Origin: Planctomycetota bacterium
GTDB taxonomy: Bacteria > Planctomycetota > Planctomycetia > Planctomycetales > Planctomycetaceae
NCBI GenBank assembly: GCA_022600195.1
Contig: JAHZKX010000023.1
Location: 1 to 64,000, forward strand
DNA length: 64,000 bases
Direction: 5' to 3'
The notes beneath the pieces are model-generated. The model saw only the letters and a list, made by a program, of their open reading frames with translations, made no database searches and was not told the origin of the DNA. The first letter of the stretch is position 1, and every line of letters starts with the position of its first letter. A program made the translations under genes and the position numbers. Below, piece after piece: positions 60,136 through 64,000 of the stretch.

Positions 60136-61401
60136 TCATCTGCTAATGAAGGAAAAGAAATGTTCTGCACTTTTGACGGTTTTGGGATCTTCTTTGCGTA
60201 ATTTATCGAGAAACTCTTTTGCTTTTTCCGTCGTTATTGGATCGGGGCCGATTCCTTTTTTGTTCTTGCCTTTGGAAGCGACCAGCAGATAGCGGACAAT
60301 CGCCCATTTGATAGGCGGGATGTCGTAATCTCCCGTTCCATACATGTTCATCAGGCGAGCAAGGACGCTCCAGTCATTCCATTTTGCGAGATCTGCTACA
60401 GCGAGATCAACCATATCCGGACGATCCAGCAATCGCCTCATCGAGCTTCGCAGACGTTCTTTGCTGATAAGTCCATTACCGTAATACCACATAAAACGCA
60501 GAGCCTGCATGGCGGCATAAGTTTCACTGAAAGGGGCCTCTTTGGGAATCAGCTTTGCCTGATCAATCTTGTCTAACCCATCAGCCCCAGTTTGCAGCAA
60601 ATATCCAGCCATCATGCCTTCAATGCCCTGTCGGAATTCTTTCGGAGTTTCAAGGATTTTTGCTTCCATGAAGGCAATGTCAGAGTTCTCAGCACAGAGA
60701 CCCAGCAAAAGACCATATAAACCCATGCGAGTCGCCGGTGTGTCTGGGGCGACAATCCATTTCCGAATATTTTCGCGCGGCAGATCGTTGGCTAAGGGAA
60801 TAATGTCTTCATAGGGAGCATTCTCGAATTCGGCATAGGCATCGTTCGAGACCATCTGGTCAGGATATTCCAGGAACTTCAAAAAGTAGCGCAAGCGTTT
60901 TGTTGTTTTCTCTTCGGGAGCGGGCGCCTGCGAAATGTAATGGAAGCTCGTTTCGGTGACTTCAATCGGATCGCTCCAGTCGATGCTGGTCCCTTTGCTG
61001 CCGAACAGTAAAAACAAATTCCACTTTTTGTCGATGGTCGTCCCTTTGGTGCCGAGCAGCAAAAACAAGTTCCCCTTTTCCCCGGGGCGATGGCGGTTGA
61101 AGGTAATCTGATCGCCGATTTTCAATTTGTCTTTGTCTGACTGGCGGACAATCTCTTTGACTTCAAAGACTGTCTTTCCCGCTTTTATGAGCGTCCCCTT
61201 TTTCGCTTCCGACCCTTGCACGAGTACAGCAACATCAGACTGCGAGAGCTGTTCGGTTAAAGGCGTCGAAGGACCCGGGCCGAAAGGACATGCTTCTGCC
61301 TCAGAGATTTGTGCGATGAACAACAGGCCGCAGATCAGCCCCGTGAGATAACGGTTTGTAACAAGATGGTTTCGAACAATCATTGCCGATCCTTCGGTCA
61401 A
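60136..61401 (-). CDS. Secreted 'ACPFC' family protein, paralogue B (likely start 61383; CPFG variant)
   Basis: AEACPFGPGPSTPLTEQLSQSDVAVLVQGSEAKKG...; strong similarity to the flanking paralogues; carries a 17-aa internal duplication. Confidence 0.85.
   Translation of the reverse strand: MTEGSAMIVRNHLVTNRYLTGLICGLLFIAQISEAEACPFGPGPSTPLTEQLSQSDVAVLVQGSEAKKGTLIKAGKTVFEVKEIVRQSDKDKLKIGDQITFNRHRPGEKGNLFLLLGTKGTTIDKKWNLFLLFGSKGTSIDWSDPIEVTETSFHYISQAPAPEEKTTKRLRYFLKFLEYPDQMVSNDAYAEFENAPYEDIIPLANDLPRENIRKWIVAPDTPATRMGLYGLLLGLCAENSDIAFMEAKILETPKEFRQGIEGMMAGYLLQTGADGLDKIDQAKLIPKEAPFSETYAAMQALRFMWYYGNGLISKERLRSSMRRLLDRPDMVDLAVADLAKWNDWSVLARLMNMYGTGDYDIPPIKWAIVRYLLVASKGKNKKGIGPDPITTEKAKEFLDKLRKEDPKTVKSAEHFFSFISR
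60979..61080 (-). repeat. 51-bp direct tandem repeat inside paralogue B
   Basis: Units 60979-61029 and 61030-61080 both begin GTCGATG and end in TTCC(A/C)CTTTT(T/C). They encode (G)NLFLLLGTKGTTIDKKW / NLFLLFGSKGTSIDW in series. Paralogue C has a single copy and is 17 aa shorter. Confidence 0.85.
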
Positions 61402-61466
61402 TTGAGTGTGGATTTATGAAAATAAATTCTGTACTTCGTTCTCAGCCAATCTCAGTAGTCAGCTCA

Positions 61467-62681
61467 TTATTTAAAGAAAAAGAAACGTTCTGCACTTTTG
61501 ACGGTTTTGGGATCTTCTTTGCGCAACTTATCGAGTAGCTCTTTTGCTTTTTCCGTTGTTGCTGCATCGGGGCCGATTCCTTTTTTGTTCTTGCCTTTGG
61601 AAGCGACCAGCAGATAGCGAACAATGGCCCGTTTGATAGACGGGATATCGTAATCTCCTGTTCCATACATCTCCATCAGACGATCCTGAACACTCCAGTC
61701 ATTCCAGCGGGCGAGGTCAGCCACAACCAGGTCAGTCAGTTCGGGTCGGTCCAGTAATAATTGCATCGATTTTCGCAGACGTTCTTTGCTGATGCGTTCA
61801 TCGCCATAAGTCCACATAAATCGCAGTGCCTGCATCGCGGCATACGTTTCACTGAAGGCAACATTTTTCGGAACGAATTTAGTCTTGTCAATTTTATCCA
61901 GCCCTTCTGCGCCGGTCAGTAACAGGTATCCTGAGATCACGCCATCAATGCCCAGTCGGAACTCTTTAGTCGGTTCATTGATCTTCTTTTCCATAAACGC
62001 GACATCAGATTCCTGACCACACAGGCCCAGCAAAAGACCATATAAACCCAGGCGAGTCACTGGTGTGTCTGGGTCGACAATCCATTTTCGAAGTTTTTCG
62101 CGTGGCAGATCTTTGGCTAAGGGAGTGATGTCTTCATAGGGAGCATTTGCGAATTCGGCATAGGCATCGTTCGAGACCATCTGGTCTGGATACTCCAGGA
62201 ACTTCAGGAAGTAGCGCAAGCGTTTTGTTGTTTTCTCTTCCGGAGCGGGCGCCTGGGAAATGTAATGGAAGCTCGTTTCGGTCACTTCAATTGGATCGCC
62301 CCAGTCGATGCTGGTTCCTTTTGTGCCGAGCAGCAGAAACAGATTTCCTTTTTTGCCGGGGCGATGGCGGTTGATGGTAATCTGATCGCCGACTTTCAAT
62401 TTGTCTTTGTCTGACTGATTGACAATTTCTTTGATTTCAAAGACGGTCTTTCCTGCTTTTTCGAGCGTCCCCTTTTCGGCTTCGGACCATTGCACGAGTA
62501 CAGCAACATCAGACTGCGAGAGCTGTTCGGTTAAGGTCAACGAAGGGGCAGAACAGAATGGACAAGCTGTGACAAAAGGTGATTGTGCCACGACAAGCAG
62601 ACTGCAGATCAGTCCCAGGAAAAAGCGATTGTGGATGTGTTTTTTTAGACCATTCATTTGCCGAACCTCATGGCGATTCAT
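61467..62681 (-). CDS. Secreted 'ACPFC' family protein, paralogue C (likely start 62657)
   Basis: TACPFCSAPSLTLTEQLSQSDVAVLVQWSEAEKGTLEKAGKTVFEIKEIVNQSDKDKLKVGDQITINRHRPGKKGNLFLLLGTKGTSIDW. Confidence 0.85.
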   Translation of the reverse strand: MNRHEVRQMNGLKKHIHNRFFLGLICSLLVVAQSPFVTACPFCSAPSLTLTEQLSQSDVAVLVQWSEAEKGTLEKAGKTVFEIKEIVNQSDKDKLKVGDQITINRHRPGKKGNLFLLLGTKGTSIDWGDPIEVTETSFHYISQAPAPEEKTTKRLRYFLKFLEYPDQMVSNDAYAEFANAPYEDITPLAKDLPREKLRKWIVDPDTPVTRLGLYGLLLGLCGQESDVAFMEKKINEPTKEFRLGIDGVISGYLLLTGAEGLDKIDKTKFVPKNVAFSETYAAMQALRFMWTYGDERISKERLRKSMQLLLDRPELTDLVVADLARWNDWSVQDRLMEMYGTGDYDIPSIKRAIVRYLLVASKGKNKKGIGPDAATTEKAKELLDKLRKEDPKTVKSAERFFFFK

Positions 62682-62733
62682 ATCTGTTTTGAAAAAACGA
62701 AATTGGTAATTATCAGTTTAAAACCTTGTGGCA

Positions 62734-63702
62734 TTATTTGTCGATCACGATGGCGTCGTCAATCAGATAAATTCGCTGTAATTCATCATCGAGGGTTTCG
62801 GCCTTGATGTGGAAGACGCCAACCACATCAAAGGGACGATTGAGAATATAATCTGCCGTAATTCCTTCCCGCATGACAACTGGAAACAAGTCATAAATTT
62901 TAGGGTTTTTGCCAAAGCAGCAAATCTGGTTATCACGAGCCAGTTGGAAAAATTCATTACCCGTCTGCTGAAAGGGGGGATACATAAATCCTCTGATCCG
63001 AATCCGTTTGCCATCCAGATCTTTGAGCCATTGGGGCATCAATTCCGGGGCGTTGGGTGTGACCGGTTCCATGTTCATAACTTTCAGTAAGTCAATGTCA
63101 TCATAGGAAACCCGGAGCACATTTCCCGGAGACGTTTTGCTGAAGGCATGATCCTTGATGAGTATTTTGACTTCGCGCGGTTTGCTGTCCTTCAGTTCTT
63201 TTTCTTCCTCTGCAGTCAACGCGCGTAGCTTAGGATCCGGTTTGCGCGCGACCAGTGCCACGACGTCATCCCTGTTTGCTTTTTCAGGTTGCTGTGTCTT
63301 TGATGCGGATTTTGTTTTGGTCTCAGTCAAGTCAGCTGTCGTTAACGGTAATTTTTCTGTGACAGGCTGGAGTGTCGTGTCTGTCTGTTTTTTCGCTTCC
63401 GGGTCTGTTTCCTCGGGCCGCTGATTTTGATGGACAACAGAAGGTTGCGCGTCGGCAGGAGCATCTGCTGCATCGGTTTCCTGACCGCTTTTGTCGATCT
63501 TGTCGCTAAACTGGCGGTACTCTGTCGGTTCCGACGAAGAACAGCCGACTCCGAAAACAGGAAGGCAGCCAACAGCCAGTAGCAGCAAAAAATGAATTGT
63601 CAGGCGGGTGGGATAAAGGTGGGCCTGCACGTGATCAAACTCCTGATGATCGGGTGGTTGCACCAACTTCTTTACAAAGTTGATAATGGCCCAGACTGTC
63701 AT
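62734..63702 (-). CDS. DUF3299-like lipoprotein
   Basis: LAVGCLPVFGVGCSSSEPTE lipobox; C-terminus KRIRIRGFMYPPFQQTGNEFFQLARDNQICCFGKNPKIYDLFPVVMREG. Confidence 0.75.
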   Translation of the reverse strand: MTVWAIINFVKKLVQPPDHQEFDHVQAHLYPTRLTIHFLLLLAVGCLPVFGVGCSSSEPTEYRQFSDKIDKSGQETDAADAPADAQPSVVHQNQRPEETDPEAKKQTDTTLQPVTEKLPLTTADLTETKTKSASKTQQPEKANRDDVVALVARKPDPKLRALTAEEEKELKDSKPREVKILIKDHAFSKTSPGNVLRVSYDDIDLLKVMNMEPVTPNAPELMPQWLKDLDGKRIRIRGFMYPPFQQTGNEFFQLARDNQICCFGKNPKIYDLFPVVMREGITADYILNRPFDVVGVFHIKAETLDDELQRIYLIDDAIVIDK

Positions 63703-63769
63703 TGAATCTGAGCCAATCGGTAAATATGTTTCTAAATCGTCTTGCTCTCTCTGTCGAAGGGCACATCAA

Positions 63770-64000
63770 TCAATAGGCGGTCCGTGCCTGCTCGAAGTGT
63801 GTTCCCTTTAATTGATAAACGGGTTTTAGATCACCTGCTGTGGTAGGTGCTTCTGCTTGAAATTCCCCAGACACTGATACCAGGCCTGCGTAAAAATCAG
63901 CACTCTTATCATCTTGCATCTCGACCAGGATCATATCCTTAGCGTCAGGTTGTCCACCAAAGCAGCATTGGCCATTGTCTTTGACCAGAATAAAACTTTT
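63770..64000 (-). CDS. DUF3299-like protein, C-terminal part, running off the right edge (not in the ORF track)
   Basis: Open minus frame from the window edge: KSFILVKDNGQCCFGGQPDAKDMILVEMQDDKSADFYAGLVSVSGEFQAEAPTTAGDLKPVYQLKGTHFEQARTAY*; CCFG motif shared with 62734-63702. Confidence 0.7.
   Translation of the reverse strand, partial: KSFILVKDNGQCCFGGQPDAKDMILVEMQDDKSADFYAGLVSVSGEFQAEAPTTAGDLKPVYQLKGTHFEQARTAY

Noticed and set aside
58865-62681. Considered the three tandem repeats as a CRISPR or phage-like repeat array
   Set aside because: Repeat units are full ~1.25-kb protein-coding paralogues, not short spaced repeats.

Overview
This 64 kb window reads as chromosomal DNA from a planctomycete, probably Gimesia/Planctomyces-like. 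That placement is inferred from family content: DUF1559 H-X9-DG pilin-like proteins, DUF1553/DUF1549 + DUF1501 cassettes, SHD1-repeat protein, FG-GAP/ASPIC proteins, sulfatase and Gfo/Idh/MocA proteins with Tat-type leaders. About 40 CDSs are supportable. Housekeeping or metabolic genes include a cysteine desulfurase, thiC, an adenosine-kinase-like PfkB kinase next to an NCS2-type permease, aldose 1-epimerase, YqgE/AlgH, a PolB-like 3'-5' exonuclease and a D-2-hydroxyacid dehydrogenase. There are two MoxR ATPases, one of them in a MoxR-DUF58-transglutaminase operon. The accessory part contains an ECF sigma factor/FecR module divergent from two tandem ~1150-aa LamG/DUF1549/DUF1553 paralogues plus DUF1501. 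It also contains three FG-GAP proteins, three tandem 'ACPFC' secreted paralogues and a DUF3299 pair. I saw no CRISPR array, rRNA or convincing tRNA. The left edge holds the 3' end of an IS3-family transposase. Main points for follow-up: (1) a single in-frame TAG splits an SHD1-repeat gene; (2) the tandem DUF1553 paralogues share a duplicated leader and a 101-nt identical tract suggesting gene conversion; (3) the tandem triplicated ACPFC family has a 51-bp internal duplication in the middle copy; (4) there is a 5'-decapitated DUF1559 gene; (5) a bidirectional terminator hairpin overlaps both stop codons of a convergent gene pair. I did not identify a clearly new defence or mobile system.
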